From the NCBI GenBank assembly GCA_027627225.1, contig CM051032.1, positions 62,436,637-62,500,636 on the forward strand: DNA of 64,000 nucleotides. The letters are read 5' to 3'. A program made the translations under genes and the position numbers. Within the stretch, counting starts at the first letter, position 1. Every line of letters starts with the position of its first letter. Below, piece after piece: positions 24,270 through 35,038 of the stretch. Under the pieces are notes generated by a model. That model was given only the letters and a program-made list of their open reading frames with translations. It had not been told where the DNA came from and made no database searches. Source of the DNA: Congeria kusceri. Lineage: Eukaryota > Mollusca > Bivalvia > Myida > Dreissenidae.

Positions 24270-24827
24270 TTTCTGAAACAAAGAATAGCGTACGCTATTT
24301 GCAATTTTAATGAAGATTCATTTTATAAAGTCATTGTCCATGGTACTCACAATATAAACAAACAGTATGTTTTCAGATATTTTAAACTAATGATGCAGTT
24401 AGTTTAACATATGGTAATGCAACTGATACTCTTTTTTTTAAATAAATATGTAGTTCAATTACGATATATTATTATTCAAAGTAATATCGATGTGTTAACA
24501 TAATTGTTAATAAAACTATCTGAATACAGTATTTAGCCTTACATAAGCAAGAAGAGAATCTGTACCTCAGAGTTTGATTTACAACTGATACGCTTTTGGA
24601 TTTATAACATATCCTACCAAAGTCACTGTCATTTTGCGCTTGCCTATGATAATAATTAGTAAAAACATCATTCCATTGACACATAATCAAGAAAGGATGA
24701 CATAAAATCTACGAAAGGATGATATAAAAACTATGACATATAATTATGGGGTACATTGGTTTGAAAGTTGACAACTTCAACAATTTTGCATATATTTTCT
24801 TGACATCCTATTCAACGCAGAAATAAA

Positions 24828-24892
24828 TTTCCTTTCAGGTAGTGTACAACACTACCCATGGTAGTGGCTACAACCACCACGTCACCCATTAA
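24828..24892 (+). other. Exon-like segment at head of minisatellite
   Basis: A good acceptor (atttcctttcag) is followed by an open stretch reading YNTTHGSGYNHHVTH and then a stop. A similar acceptor plus GHNHYSQPP-type reading occurs at 27920-27975. These could be decayed exons of a plus-strand Gly/His/Tyr repeat gene, but no upstream exon was found. Speculative. Confidence 0.2.
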
Positions 24893-25645
24893 AGCTAAAA
24901 CCATTACGTCATCAGTAGGACTATAACCACAACGTCACCAATCAGTGCGGCTACAACATCCACGTCGTCAGTAAAACTATAACCCTACGTCATCAGTGCG
25001 GCTACAATCACTACGGCATCAGTGAAACTATAACCACTAGGTCATCAGTGCGGCTACAAGCACTACATCATCAGTAAAACTATAACCACTAGGTCATCAG
25101 TACGGCTACAGCCACCACGTCATCAGTAAAACTATAACCACTACGTCATCAGTACGCCTACAAGCCACCACGTCATCATAACACTATACCCACTACGTCA
25201 TCAGTACGGCTACAGCCACCACGTCATCAGTGAAACTATAACCACTACTTCATCAGTACGGCTACAGCCAGCACGTCATCAGTGAAACTCTAACTACTAC
25301 TTCATCTGTACGGCTATAGCCACCACGTCATCAGTGAAACTATAACCACTACGTCATCAGTACGGCTACAGCCACCACGTCATCAGTGAAACTCTAACTA
25401 CTACCTCATCAGTACGGCTACAAGCCACAACGTCATCAGTAACACTATACCCACTACGTCATCGGTACAGCTAATAGCCCTACGTCATCAGTGAAACTAT
25501 AACCAGTACGTCATCAGTACGGCTACAACTACTACGCATCAGTGAAACTATAAGCATTAATACATGAGTATGTATACAAGCCCAACGTCATAAGTGAAAC
25601 TATAACCAGTACGTCATCAGCACGGCTAAAACCACTTCGTCATCA
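24880..25645. repeat. 26/52 bp dimeric minisatellite, roughly 30 half-units
   Basis: Two alternating 26-mers repeat: cgtcatcagtacggctacag (+ccacca) and cgtcatcagtgaaactataa (+ccacta). Each half-unit carries ACGTCA, a half cAMP-response-element motif. 26 is not a multiple of 3 and stops occur, so the array is not coding as it stands. Confidence 0.9.
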
Positions 25646-25759
25646 GTGGTACAATATAATGTTGAGTAATAGGAATAACATAATTTAAATAAAATTGTAT
25701 TCCGTGGTTTAATTCAGTTCGTAAGATTTAAAGACATGTAGATTTATAAGGGGATAATA

Positions 25760-25899
25760 AAAAACAACACATTACTGATATACTATGATTAAACCAATTT
25801 AATTAAAATGATTAAATATAGACTGAAACAGTGTCGTTTTATGTGTTTACTCTTTAGTACGTAGAAGATCCACCGATGCCATTTTGATCCAATGCATAT
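25760..25899 (-). pseudogene. Orphan 3'UTR exon of a fifth family member (relic 2b)
   Basis: After a minus-strand acceptor (ttctttaag, AG at 25900-25901) the sequence GCATTGGATCAAAATGGC and then GGATCTTCTACGTA closely matches the gene 3 3'UTR exon (TTTGATCAAAATTGCTTC, then GTATCTTCTTCGTA). A downstream TGTTGTTTT tract in both supports homology of the polyadenylation region. It lies upstream of, not downstream from, the gene 2 coding exons, so it probably belonged to another gene copy. Confidence 0.6.
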
Positions 25900-26099
25900 C
25901 TTAAAGAAAATTTAAAACCGAAATCATTCTATACAAATGACAATTTTGTCTTGTAATAATAACAACTTAAATTTACTCACAGGCGTCGAAAAACAACAGA
26001 AAACAGCTTCATTAAAATATCAATCTTGTCAGAAAACATAATTGGGAGGTAAATCAGTTATTTTTAATACACTATTGTGTTTATGTTTATAATTCACCT

Positions 26100-26205
26100 T
26101 ATTTGAGAATCTGGGCAGAGAACGAGCGCCATTCCAGCCTCGGAATAGGCAATGGTCGTGGTCATGGTAACAGGTATTTTTCGGGTCGTGTCTTTTTGGG
26201 TCGGT
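26100..26205 (-). pseudogene. Possible decayed mature-protein exon (relic 2b)
   Basis: Lies about 190 nt upstream of the orphan 3'UTR exon, the spacing seen in genes 2 and 4. A possible acceptor (tttgaag) precedes it. One frame ends with TAA directly before a donor (TAAG|GTGAAT), the same stop-then-donor arrangement as the paralogs, but that frame also has an internal stop. No signal-peptide exon exists upstream. Weak evidence. Confidence 0.25.
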
Positions 26206-26689
26206 GGGCTTCAAATTGAACACAGAGAATATTTTTGTAATATTTTAATTAGTTCGTTTACACTGAAATTTATGTCAGTATAAGATTATCTGAAAAGAAA
26301 AAAATATATATAAAGAAAACGAATAATTATTATAATATCAAAAATCATTCAATAGAAAATACAGAGAGATGGTAATACGTAGAGCCAATAAGATAAGTAA
26401 ATACAATTAAAAGCATAACAAACAATGCTCAAAATACTTGAAATGTATAACTTCAATTAAAACTTGGAAATATTGTTTGTCTACGACTGTAAATGATAGC
26501 ACATTAAATGCAAAAGAAAGTAGGTCAATGCATCAGTTTATCGCCAACACTCAATGATTTTTTTATCCCAAAAATTAAATATTGCACCATATTATTGATA
26601 TATAATGACACTTAACCATATTATTGACATACTCTCAATAAATATATGCGATTTCAGATTTTTCTCAGTATATTGCATCAATCTTCAAT

Positions 26690-26770
26690 ATAGCCCACAC
26701 ACTTCAATATAGTTGTCAATTTCATGCATGGATTATATTATTGACCACTTTATTGAAAGTGTATGGGTCC
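26690..26770. repeat. Short hairpin element
   Basis: cccacacacttcaata at the left pairs imperfectly with tattgaaagtgtatggg at the right. Non-coding and MITE-like; the surrounding 26.2-27.0 kb is AT-rich with no gene seen. Confidence 0.4.
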
Positions 26771-27009
26771 CTTCAATCATTCAAATTAAATACAATTACA
26801 TTGTTTGCATCGTTGAATAACAAATATATGTTAACATGATTAATAAATTACAATAACTGATTGAAAATTGGAAGTTTCTAATTTTACACTCCACAATATA
26901 TTCATTGAATTATTATATAAATTAATTATAAGGGTTGCTCATATTAATTTAATTCAAAAAGGTACTTATTTACTACTAAAACGTTCAAGTGTACTATAAT
27001 AATGTTCTG

Positions 27010-27260
27010 CGCGTTATTAGTATCAGGACGATTCCAGAATCGCCCTGCGCGTTTTTGCGCATGACACATTAATCTCAATTAATAAGCATGATAGATATCA
27101 TGAATTCCAACTTTGTCCCGATTTCAACTTTGCGCACGGACGATTCTAGAACTGACCTGCCCGTTTTTGGAATTCCAATAAAAGCGGACCGAACTGGAAT
27201 TCCAAAAAGGCGCATGGCGATTCTCGATTCGTCCCGGTTTCAATATTACGCAGAATATAT
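27010..27260. repeat. Inverted/direct repeat cluster
   Basis: Near-palindromic strings (ggacgattccagaatcgccc, tttttggaattccaa/ttggaattccaaaaa) recur, with repeated cccgatttcaactttgcgc-like ends. Probably a decayed foldback element; the frames on both strands here are its translation. Confidence 0.45.
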
Positions 27261-27992
27261 ACAAAACGATTGATAACATAGATGCATATAATGTATGGAT
27301 GAACTGACTGAGTTGCATAGTCGGAAAATCAATAGTTTGCTTTGTAGAAGTTAATGCCTGATAACCAGTTGTTATTTTATACATAAAGTCATCACCTGAA
27401 ATATATTTGTACTTTAAGTCATTTTTTTACAGCCTGGAAGTACGAACAGTTGCTCTTGAAGTGTCCATCTTGGTTATTGTGTTTAAGTAAAGTTATACTG
27501 CATATCGGTAGTATAAAATGGTCCGATATTGTCTTAAAACTATTTTTTTAAAGCTAGACTACCAAATATCAACCACACGCATGCACACCTTCAATTACAT
27601 TTTAATCCAAAGAAGGGTATGGTCATTAAATGAAACACGTGATTACCTGAAATATTGGGCCACAATATACTGGGATTATGTAGATGAAAAAAAAAAAACA
27701 GAAAAAGGTAGCCAGAGTTCACTTCACGACCCCTGAATTTATCAGCTAAGTAGTATAATTTAAAAGTCGAGATAAAATAAATACTTCGCAAATCGGTATA
27801 AAAATTACGTGGTGTCCCAACAATTCTGACGGATGACAAAACGTGCATACGTAGAAGCTTGGCCTTTATAATAAAGCTATCAACATACAAACTAAACTTA
27901 AAAACGAATAACGTGCTATTTCTTCTTTTCAGTGGTCACAACCACTACTCACAACCACCATGTTTTGATTTGTTATAGCATAGCAAATAAAA

Positions 27993-28323
27993 TGACGCCA
28001 GATGTGCCAATAGAAATACTGAGAGGATGACGCTTGTGAAGTCGTTGTAGCACAGGACATGAGAATGACGTCAGTTGTGCCGATAGAAATACTGAGAGGA
28101 TGACGCTTGTGAAGTCGTTGTAGCACAGGACATGAGAATGACGTCAGTTGTGCCGATATAAATACTGAGAGGATGACGCTTGTGAAGTCGTTGTAGCATA
28201 GGACATGAGAATGACGTCAGTTGTGCCAATATAAATACTGAGAGGATGACGCTTGTGAAGTCGTTGTAGCACAGGACATGAGAATGACGTCAGTTGTGCC
28301 GATAGAAATACTGAGAGGATGAC
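27993..28323. repeat. 73 bp tandem repeat, 4.5 copies, each with a CRE octamer
   Basis: Unit starts at 27993, 28066, 28139, 28212 and 28285. The copies are nearly identical (gccgatagaaatactgagag; cttgtgaagtcgttgtagca). The exact palindrome TGACGTCA is present at 28066, 28139, 28212 and 28285; the first copy has TGACGCCA. The high identity indicates recent expansion. Confidence 0.95.
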
Positions 28324-28940
28324 GCAGATGTACTGATAACGTGTGACAATTTAGAATGTTAAAATTGATAAAACAAGTTTTAGCACTTGCAACTTCAGGA
28401 ACATTATCAGAACTTTTATGAAAGGGTGTGCCTGCTCTAACGATTCACCCATAACTTATTGTGGAAAAACAAACCTTGCCATCGTTGTATAAAGCAAACT
28501 CACCGCGTCCATGTTAGGTTCTTATTTAAACAAAAATGTTCATTTATTTTGTTCAATAAAATTCGCAAGTCGTATGATTACAAATACGTATTTAGCTGAT
28601 TATTATCTCTCTACGTTTTATAAACGCAAGGCTTATGCGTAGATGATGGTGAATAATATATAAGATATGTACGCAATTTGAAATGTTGCTTTTACAAAAG
28701 TTGCAAGTAATCCAAACTAATATGATAACACACGGGGTTATAATTATATGAATAAAATAGTGTTTCGAGATTGAAACCACTAAATTTAAAATGGTAATAC
28801 ATGAATATGCAATGGTTTAAATATATAGCCTAAGGCCTATATATGTTATATATTGTTTTACTATTCAGTTTAATTATAATTAAACATAAATACAAAAATA
28901 GTTCGATGTATGAACAGTTCAACACTGTATTCAGTTGCAC

Positions 28941-28986
28941 TTTAGAAGAGACTGTGTGATTTAGCTGTTTATTCTGCTTTTAAATA
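28941..28986 (-). promoter_or_regulatory. Putative gene 2 (or relic 2b) promoter and tiny first exon
   Basis: The minus-strand TATTTAAAAGCAGA block (28974-28986) matches the gene 1 block. At the homologous distance (about 42 nt) lies a weak donor, CTAAA|GTGCAA. It is the only such block between genes 2 and 3 that faces gene 2. It may belong to the decayed 2b copy instead. Confidence 0.35.
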
Positions 28987-28989
28987 CCA

Positions 28990-29730
28990 CGTCTACGCGT
29001 TTTCTAGCCAAAGACCTTAATACATTTTAAAAGTTAACTCATTATTCCTATTGAATAAATATCGTCAGTTAATGTACAACCAGATGAGTTGTCATGATTT
29101 ACATTCATCCTATTACAATGGTTGAAGGAAATAAAGCACTGCGCATTTCTCAACTAACAGGCGTTACAATTAGCAACGAATGTTGTTTGCTATATATCAT
29201 TTCGACATGACGTAGACGATTCATTTAGCCCTTCCCACATAATTGTTAAGGAAACGACATGCAATTCGAGTGATATGCTAATTGCTATATTCTGCAGTTT
29301 AATTTTAATCATGATTTAAACTGTATTGTCACGGGGTGATATAGACGATGATGACAAATTGCTTGGTTTATGGAAGAATATTTAGATTATTGTAATTATA
29401 ATATCTAAATATTTATCTGTAGTTTGCAAACTATTATGTCGAAAGCCGGAGGCAAATGCATTTTGTCAGTTGACGTGTGCTTTAATAAACGCATTGTAGA
29501 TCAAAATATTTTATTAGCAAAAGATGCACAAAATATATAACCAGTACATACAACAACAACTACTCCTACTCCTACTACTACTACTACTACTACTACTACC
29601 ACTACTACTACTACTGCTACTGCTCCTGCTACTTCTACTTTACATTAAAAAGATTAATGTATAAAAGAAAGCAAAACTGTAGCAAACATACACGCAACAT
29701 AAAAGAGCAAACTTTTGTAATTAAAGAAAA
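28990..29730. other. Spacer with (CTA)n microsatellite
   Basis: A trinucleotide tract of ctactactac type lies at 29557-29635. No gene seen in the rest. Confidence 0.6.
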
Positions 29731-30163
29731 CTACGGTGTCCTGTTACTGCCATCGTGGTTTCGCGACTTCGACCTGTGCTAATGAAAGGGCGCCGAAGCG
29801 CCGACACGATGCGCCGAGACGATACGCCGACGCGCCGAGACGATACACCGACGCACCGACACGATGCGCCGATGCGCCGACACGATGCGCCGAAGCGCCG
29901 AAACGATGCGCCGACACGATGCGCCGAAGCGATATTAACGTCGTCTCGTCGTATCTTCGCCCAATTGTATAGCCACATGAAAAAAATATACGAGATTGCG
30001 ACGTTTATCTCGTTCGGCGTATCGTGTCGGCGTTTCGGCGCATCGTCTCGGCGCTTCGGCGTTTCGTGTCAGCGCTTCGGCGTATCGTCTCGGCGCGTCG
30101 TCGCCCTTTCATAAACACAGGTCGAAGTCGCGAAACTACAATGGCCGTAACAGGACACCGTAG
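29731..30163. mobile_element. 433 bp foldback transposon with CGCCGA repeats in its arms
   Basis: The ends are inverted copies: ctacggtgtcctgttac at the left, gtaacaggacaccgtag at the right. Further in are acttcgacctgtg / cacaggtcgaagt and long arms of gcgccga...cacgat repeats, inverted between arms. The centre is about 60 bp, AT-rich (ttgtatagccacatgaaaaa). Related halves are at 40845-40975 and 41925-42069. Frames across it are translations of the repeat. Confidence 0.9.
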
Positions 30164-30169
30164 AAAACA

Positions 30170-30690
30170 CATGTTCAGAAATGCGTAGCTAAATAGGCCT
30201 CTAGCATCAATATTTAGCAAGAAGACTTCCTTACTACATATTTCTTAAGTATTTGACTTATGAAAAACTTCAAAAGCATGGAACAGTAGTGAAAAGTGCT
30301 AAACAAATAATTTTGTTTTTGCTTGTCTAAGTAAGGTCTACAATAATCGCAAAATATTATATCCTATCTGTAAAAAAGAGACTTTTGATCAATGCTGATA
30401 CACGCAAATATCAAAATATTATCTTTAAAAATATCTGGGATCTAGTTTGTTCCAAGATCAACTGGTTGAAATGAAATGGTGCTCCAGTGTCTAGCTCACT
30501 TGAAGCGGCTGTTTTCGTCGCGCGTCATCGTGGGGCGATCGTAGTCAACAATGTACTTTATAGACATCTCCTATGAAACCGATAAATGGATTTAACATTA
30601 CCATGCAAGAGTGTTCATCGAAAGGTCTTTTTCCATATACCTTCAATTTAGGGGGTTCATCGGGTGGTCCTTGTTAATTTTCCTTCAATT
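30170..30690. other. Gene-free spacer
   Basis: No gene seen. Some decayed tandem-array similarity (aggtctttttccatataccttcaattt / ggtccttgttaattttccttcaatt) lies at 30620-30700. Confidence 0.4.
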
Positions 30691-31350
30691 CAATGGAACA
30701 CAAAGAAAACTACGGTTGCAATGGCAACTAAAACCTAAAAGTAAAAACAAATTGTCTTGTCCGAAACCACTGGTTAGATTTTGAAATAATTTCACAAAAT
30801 TGTCCCATAACCACAATTCCTTCATTAAGATTGATATGTTCAAAACATGGCCGCCATGGCGCTGTGCCTTTTCTCCTTATAAAGCTACATTGAAAACTTT
30901 AAAAAAAAAATCCTTGGCTGGATTTCACAAAAGTTTCCACAGAAATGTCATCCACTAGCCAAATTCTTTTTGATTTGTTAACATTTTGATTTGTTAACAA
31001 ACGTACCCACCGAAGGTCGGGGCATTTTTATCCCTAAATGAAATCGTTGAGAATCCTTTTGTCTCAAACAACTAACTGTTTGTTTCAACATGACTGCCAC
31101 AATTTGCGGGACAATTGTCCCTATGGGGTTATATTGGCACTCTGAAAAACTTCTTGCGTGAAATAATTGAGATATTTCAAAAATATTTCACAGAAATGTT
31201 CGTTAATTGATCATCTACCAAATTCCTTCAAATCATTCTTGATTTATAACAGACTCTGCCGCCAAGGGTCGTGTAATTTTGTTTTATATTGCTATATTGA
31301 GAATCTTCTTGTCCTAAAGCAAGCCACAATATACTCAGGTGAGCGATATA
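30690..31350. repeat. Degenerate tandem array (~200 bp unit)
   Basis: Recurrent landmarks: caacatgactgccacaattt / acatggccgccatggcg, attgagaatcttcttgtc-like strings and atttcacagaaatgttc-like strings. About three decayed units of a bivalve-type array. No gene. Confidence 0.6.
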
Positions 31351-31700
31351 TTATCATCATGTCCCTCTTGTAATGGGTTTAGTGTTTTCCGGCTAGTTTA
31401 CGTCGTTGCATTTGCTATACGTCACTTGACTTACTTCTTAGGACCTAAAGCCGTTTAACAGGCATTTCACTAATGTTGTTTTAGCTGTAATTTCTAAATC
31501 TTAGTCAATACCTGGCAAAATGTTTAAGGCAATACAGATAAAACACAATGCATCCATTACAAGCGCTGTTTCATTTTTATTGAAGATGTTTCAAGGTCGT
31601 TTAACAACTTTTAGTGGGGTTTTTTTCAAATTATGTGCGATTAGTGTTTTAAATGAATCAGACTGCTAATTACCATAGCAATTAAATTAAGATAAATGCG
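31351..31700. other. Gene-free spacer
   Basis: Nothing recognised. Confidence 0.4.
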
Positions 31701-31930
31701 TTATTTAAACTAACGAGGCGCTGGAGAGAATAACAAGCTGACGTTTCGGGAAGTGGCTAGGAGTTCCCCAAGCTGTACCAGCATTAGACTATGTGGAAAG
31801 AGCAACCAACTGCAGCACCCAATGTCGTCATTGGTAGAGGAGTGCAAGGAAGCCAACACAAGACTTGTGGTGACTGAGAGATTCTCAGGACGAACTCGTC
31901 CCTAAGGCATGACTCGTACAGGTATATTAA
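31700..31930 (+). pseudogene. Possible retroelement coding relic
   Basis: One frame reads through about 70 codons with KSNQLQHPMSSLVEECKEAN and TRLVVTERFSGR. These resemble a segment common in endonuclease/reverse-transcriptase polyproteins of invertebrates as I recall it. Too short for firm assignment; flanked by stops. Confidence 0.3.
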
Positions 31931-32191
31931 AATATCATTAAATCATTAGAGGGAGTATGTCATCGAAAAGGGCCTCAAGGGGGAAATTTCTTTAAAAATT
32001 CGGAAATTCAAATATTAATACTGACATACACAAATGGTTAAAACAGGGTATATATAATGAAAAAAGAGTGCACGCATTCTGAGATAAACATCAATTTATG
32101 ATAAGGGGCTTGTTTGGCCCTGTTCATGTTCACATTTTGACGTCATGACTGTGAGTATTTTCAATAACCATTGTTTACATTGTACTTTTCA

Positions 32192-32278
32192 CCAAGCATG
32201 ATAGCGCAGTTGGTTAAAGCGCTGTCAACTGTCATTTCTTCGTATGACTCCTAAGTCGTAAGTTCTATCCCTGCTTGG
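32192..32278 (+). ncRNA. tRNA-like element (tRNA pseudogene or SINE head)
   Basis: 87 nt. A 7 bp acceptor-like stem (ccaagca / tgcttgg), a D-arm-like gcgcagttggttaaagcgc and an anticodon-arm-like gtcat...atgac stem are visible. The A-box-like tagcgcagttgg is good and the B box (agttctatccc) is degraded. Probably a pol III-derived retroposon or pseudogene, not a working tRNA. Confidence 0.5.
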
Positions 32279-33470
32279 GGTTTTAATTGTTCAGTCTTTG
32301 TTGCTAATTTGTTTTTATCAAATATCTTATTGTTTTATTATATTATGTTTTATTTATACCATGCACATGTCTTTATAAAGCGTATTTCTATAATATAATA
32401 TCATTTATAGTGTAATAGGAATCCAATTTTTCGACGAAATAGGCCATTTTTTGTAGTATTTATTTCTACCAGACAAACATAATTTCATTTAGTCAAATTT
32501 CTACAATATCTTTAACTACGCCGTTCAATTTGTGTTGCTATCAACATTTCAAACGAGTTGTGCCTAGTGTAACGCAAAAGAGTAGACTTTAGTGCGTTCA
32601 GTGCTTTTAATTTTTTTTAAACATCTTGTTGTCTCAATGTTATAAAATATGTCGTAGCTGAATTTTGAACATATTCAAAAACCTTCCGTCTTAAGGCAAA
32701 ATTTTTCGATCTTGCGCTAACGTGCAAAGGATGTTGGACGTCGTCTGTGTCGTATGTTTCCTTGGTATCTTAAAAAATACTTAACTTCACGCGTTAAAAT
32801 GGTTGACCACTACATCAAAATTAGAAACAAATGTATGCACATTTCTCACAAAAAGGAAATACAGAGAACCCTGTCAATAACGACGCTCGGTGTTTCCGAC
32901 TGAAGATGTCGGAAAAGACAGGTAAACAGGTTTTTTAGAAGCATAAAAAGCCGTGACAATAAGATTATATGACTTGAATTGACTATTATCTCAGTGATTT
33001 TATTACACAAAAGTAAAAATACATGTTTGTATGTACGTATGTATATACATGCAATATAGACATATATGTTAATTAAATAACATTTTCTGTTCTTCAATTA
33101 CACAATTATGAGTTATTATATGGACTAAATCGAGAACGATCTTGAATATTTTAATACGCATACGCGTTATTATATGTACATGTATTTAAGTAAAGTAAAG
33201 TAAAGTGTTTGTTTATTATAGTGTCAAACCTCGCGATTAAGGGCCAGCTAGTTTTGTCTTATGAGACACCTTTACTGATGAGCATCTTTACTCCCGATTC
33301 CTATCCTATATACGTTGACTGATATATTGGTCCAACACGAATGGTATGAAAATTAGATTTAATGCTATAGGATTTAACAATATTTAGAATATAATGATTT
33401 TCCTCTTTTATTATGTGAGTATTTTAAAATCGTCATGTTAAACAAGATGAAAACAACACGATAATGCGAT
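32279..33470. other. Gene-free spacer
   Basis: No coding region accepted. The minus frame at 32846-33097 lacks any recognised domain. A small (taaag)n tract lies at 33190-33206. Confidence 0.45.
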
Positions 33471-33476
33471 GATATG

Positions 33477-33573
33477 TTTAATACCCATTTTGTTCAATAT
33501 TAAATCAAGCTGTAAAATGCGTCGTTTTTTCTACGAAGAAGATACACAGAAGCAATTTTGATCAAAGGCAAAC
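33477..33573 (-). other. Gene 3 3'UTR exon and polyadenylation region
   Basis: The strong acceptor tttctgtttctttcag (AG at 33574-33575) is followed by GTTTGCCTTTGATCAAAATT. The sequence aligns with the relic at 25899 and more weakly with 23235 and 48862. GGTATTAAAC (ATTAAA, a variant polyadenylation signal) near 33477 is matched in gene 4 at 48768-48777, each followed by a TGTTGTTTT tract. Confidence 0.65.
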
Positions 33574-33903
33574 CTGAAAGAAACAGAAACAGCTAATTTA
33601 ACTACATGTATATACGAGTATGTACAATAATGTTGTCTGTTATAACAAAACTCATAAATCAAGGATCAGAACTATAAATAAAACTATGATTTTTGTTAAA
33701 GAATCGTTGATTATTAGATCAAATATTAATAATCGTAGAATATTAACTTCCAAGTGTTCATCCTCTGTATTTATATGTTTATCTGCCCTTTACAAATCAC
33801 TGTATGTTAATACGCTGCGATATTCTCTGTATAGACACGTTGACATATTTCGTTGTTTACAGTTTGTGATGTTGACGATGTACATTGTGCAAGTCAAATG
33901 ATG

Positions 33904-34115
<212 letters not shown>

Positions 34116-34291
34116 ATGAATATTAAAATATAAAAACTCCTTTGAAACGGTGAAAAGGAACTGAAACGTAACCAACACATCAAAGTTCTAAAATACTCGT
34201 ACATAATTGAGAAATGTTTAAGTGATTTTAAATATACTTATTACTGTTACCATTAACTTCTTTTTAAAAGGGTGAGGAGGGTAACTGCCAT

Positions 34292-35038
34292 CTAGCCGTG
34301 GTATGGGTAATGGCCTGGGTAGCCGCCAGGATAGCCTCCAGGGTAATGGCCGGGATAGCCTCCTGGGTAATGGCCGGGATAGCCTCCAGGGTAATGGCCA
34401 GGATAGCCACCAGGGTAGTGACCGGGGTAACTACAGAAAGATTTTTGTTTTGATAGTATGCCTGTTTGATATAAAATATAAGTATTATTACAATGTCTAA
34501 AATACGTAAAATATCATAAAGCTTAGCCAATAACATTGTTTATAAAACAGCATAAATTTGTTAAATCTCTATAATTATTAATCACGAATTGTAAGGTTAA
34601 ATACGAATCAATTCAATGTCTAAAAAACTAGTTTTCATCATTAAATATTTTATATAGATTTCTCTCTCTAAAAGACCGCATATATATTGCGTAACGCTGT
34701 TTTGAGAAATAATTGATGAACCTTACTTTCGGACATTAGCAAGTTTTATGAGTATACTGTATCATGACTAATACAAAATAATAGTAATTTTTTTCATAGT
34801 GCTTTAAAAAAAAAATAATATATTGCCGTAGTATGCATTGTTTCATGTAATTTAATACAGTTCTCGTGATCTAGTAGGAAACTTCGCACAGCGTTCTTTT
34901 ACATTAAAGCAATGTCGTTCTGACAGTTTTCAAATGTAATTGAAGGTATTAAATGGATACAAACTGGTAGGGTTGCGCATGCACAGCCACAAAGCCCAAT
35001 ATGGCTGCCAGAAGGAGACCGATAACGATGAACTTCAT
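34292..35038 (-). CDS. Gene 3: secreted YPGH/YPGG repeat protein, MKFIVIG signal family
   Basis: Coding exons are 34965-35038 and 34292-34430; the intron is 534 nt (CCA|GTTTGT donor, TTTCTGTAG|T acceptor, phase 2). The product is 70 residues. The signal peptide is MKFIVIGLLLAAILGFVA, with cleavage near VHA/Q. The mature protein is almost only tetrapeptides: four YPGH-YPGG pairs, then YPGG-YPGH-YPYHG. No Cys or Lys. The octapeptide rhythm, high Tyr/Gly/Pro and periodic His suggest an extracellular structural or metal-binding role (inference). The transcript runs on to a donor at 34250 (AATG|GTAACA) and then the 3'UTR exon at 33573. Nearest relative in the window is gene 4 by leader and repeat type. 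Confidence 0.85.

Larger units (their letters stand above)
24270..28940 (-). other. Long region between gene 2 signal exon and proposed first exon
   Basis: 4.7 kb, against 1.5-2.1 kb in the paralogs. It contains two minisatellites (24880-25645, 27993-28323), an orphan 3'UTR exon (25760-25899), a decayed possible coding exon (26100-26205) and hairpins. It may be an enlarged intron, or the site of a decayed fifth gene. Nothing else is seen at 24270-24820. Confidence 0.35.

Noticed and set aside
24880..25645. CRISPR-like array because of regular direct repeats
   Set aside because: Units are contiguous with no unique spacers, the repeat alternates between two related 26-mers, and the DNA is clearly eukaryotic.
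29721..30220. Arg/Asp/Ala-rich frames (PTRRDDTP type) on both strands
   Set aside because: Translation of the foldback element arms.
32192..32278. Functional tRNA gene
   Set aside because: Acceptor and D stems look good but the T arm and B box are degraded, so a pseudogene or SINE head is more likely.
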